A stretch of 20,732 nt of DNA, from contig URGH01000045.1 of assembly GCA_900547305.1 (NCBI GenBank), positions 1-20,732 on the forward strand. Direction: 5' to 3'. Origin of the DNA: an uncultured Oscillospiraceae bacterium (GTDB lineage Bacteria > Bacillota > Clostridia > Oscillospirales > Acutalibacteraceae). The translations under genes were made by a program, and so were the position numbers. The notes under the pieces were generated by a model that saw only the letters and a program-made list of their open reading frames with translations, was not told the DNA's origin and did not search any database. This document shows positions 20,617-20,732 of this stretch, one piece after another. How positions within the stretch are numbered: the stretch's first letter is position 1; the number at the start of each line of letters is the position of its first letter.

Positions 20617-20732
20617 TTTAGACATTAGATATTAGACGTTAGACATTAGAAAATACCCCTCAGTCGCCTATCGGCGCCAGCCGCTGACGGCGGCGGTCCC
20701 CTCTGTCAACTGCGTTGACGTCTCCCCACACC
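20617..20732 (-). repeat. Composite repeat: heptamer array plus GC-rich palindromic repeat
   Basis: 20618-20650 holds five 7-bp units of the form TTAGACR. It continues to AATACCCCTCAGTC, matching the reverse complement of the 52-bp repeat at 18-69. From about 20666 to the edge it is the reverse complement of the GC-rich repeat at 18071-18146, cut by the window end. Confidence 0.85.

Overview
The window looks like part of a chromosome from an anaerobic, gut-type Clostridia, probably near the Oscillospiraceae/Ruminococcaceae. This is inferred from the gene families (DegV, HemW, CarD, a YabE-like 3D-domain protein, stand-alone PduL, BMP-type ABC transporter), the moderately AT-rich coding style, frequent TTG/GTG starts and strong AGGAGG-type ribosome sites. 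No rRNA, tRNA, CRISPR array or transposase gene was seen.

Left edge (1-780): tandem copies of a 52-bp repeat, then a small XRE repressor gene and a divergent small gene of unknown function. They share a control region with two 18-bp operator-like inverted repeats, one in each promoter spacer. Next come a DegV lipid-binding protein on the minus strand and a divergent three-gene ABC importer of the TrpXYZ type (1890-4646), whose promoter carries a perfect 16-bp palindrome. Then follows a compact operon (4724-7667): PduL-type phosphotransacylase, HemW heme chaperone, a histidine phosphatase and a Crp/Fnr regulator.

Centre (7755-13618): a guanine-class purine riboswitch with its own promoter and terminator precedes xpt, a BMP-family nucleoside-binding lipoprotein, a double-domain ABC ATPase and two permeases. 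This is a purine salvage and uptake operon. In both ABC operons a strong hairpin lies just after the binding-protein gene, probably to set expression ratios.

13619-17304: an unusual string of about seven consecutive stem-loops (13657-13854), a CarD-like regulator with a hairpin in its leader, a PF06541 membrane protein, a YfcE-type phosphoesterase, and three overlapping genes for small proteins of unknown function. The hairpins at the two ends of the stem-loop string recur in inverted orientation at 15435-15506, which suggests a small non-autonomous mobile repeat. The convergent intergenic region at 17058-17304 holds a cluster of DnaA-box-like sequences beside an AT-rich inverted repeat.

Right edge (17305-20732): an AlkD-like DNA alkylation repair gene, a GC-rich palindromic repeat, a YabE-like cell-wall gene preceded by WalR-box-like direct repeats and a near-consensus promoter, a SLOG (DUF1273) gene, and a divergent XRE regulator with two 9-bp operators 30 bp apart. 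The window ends in an inverted composite of the repeats seen at its left edge. Both XRE genes are followed directly by the same heptamer-rich repeat.
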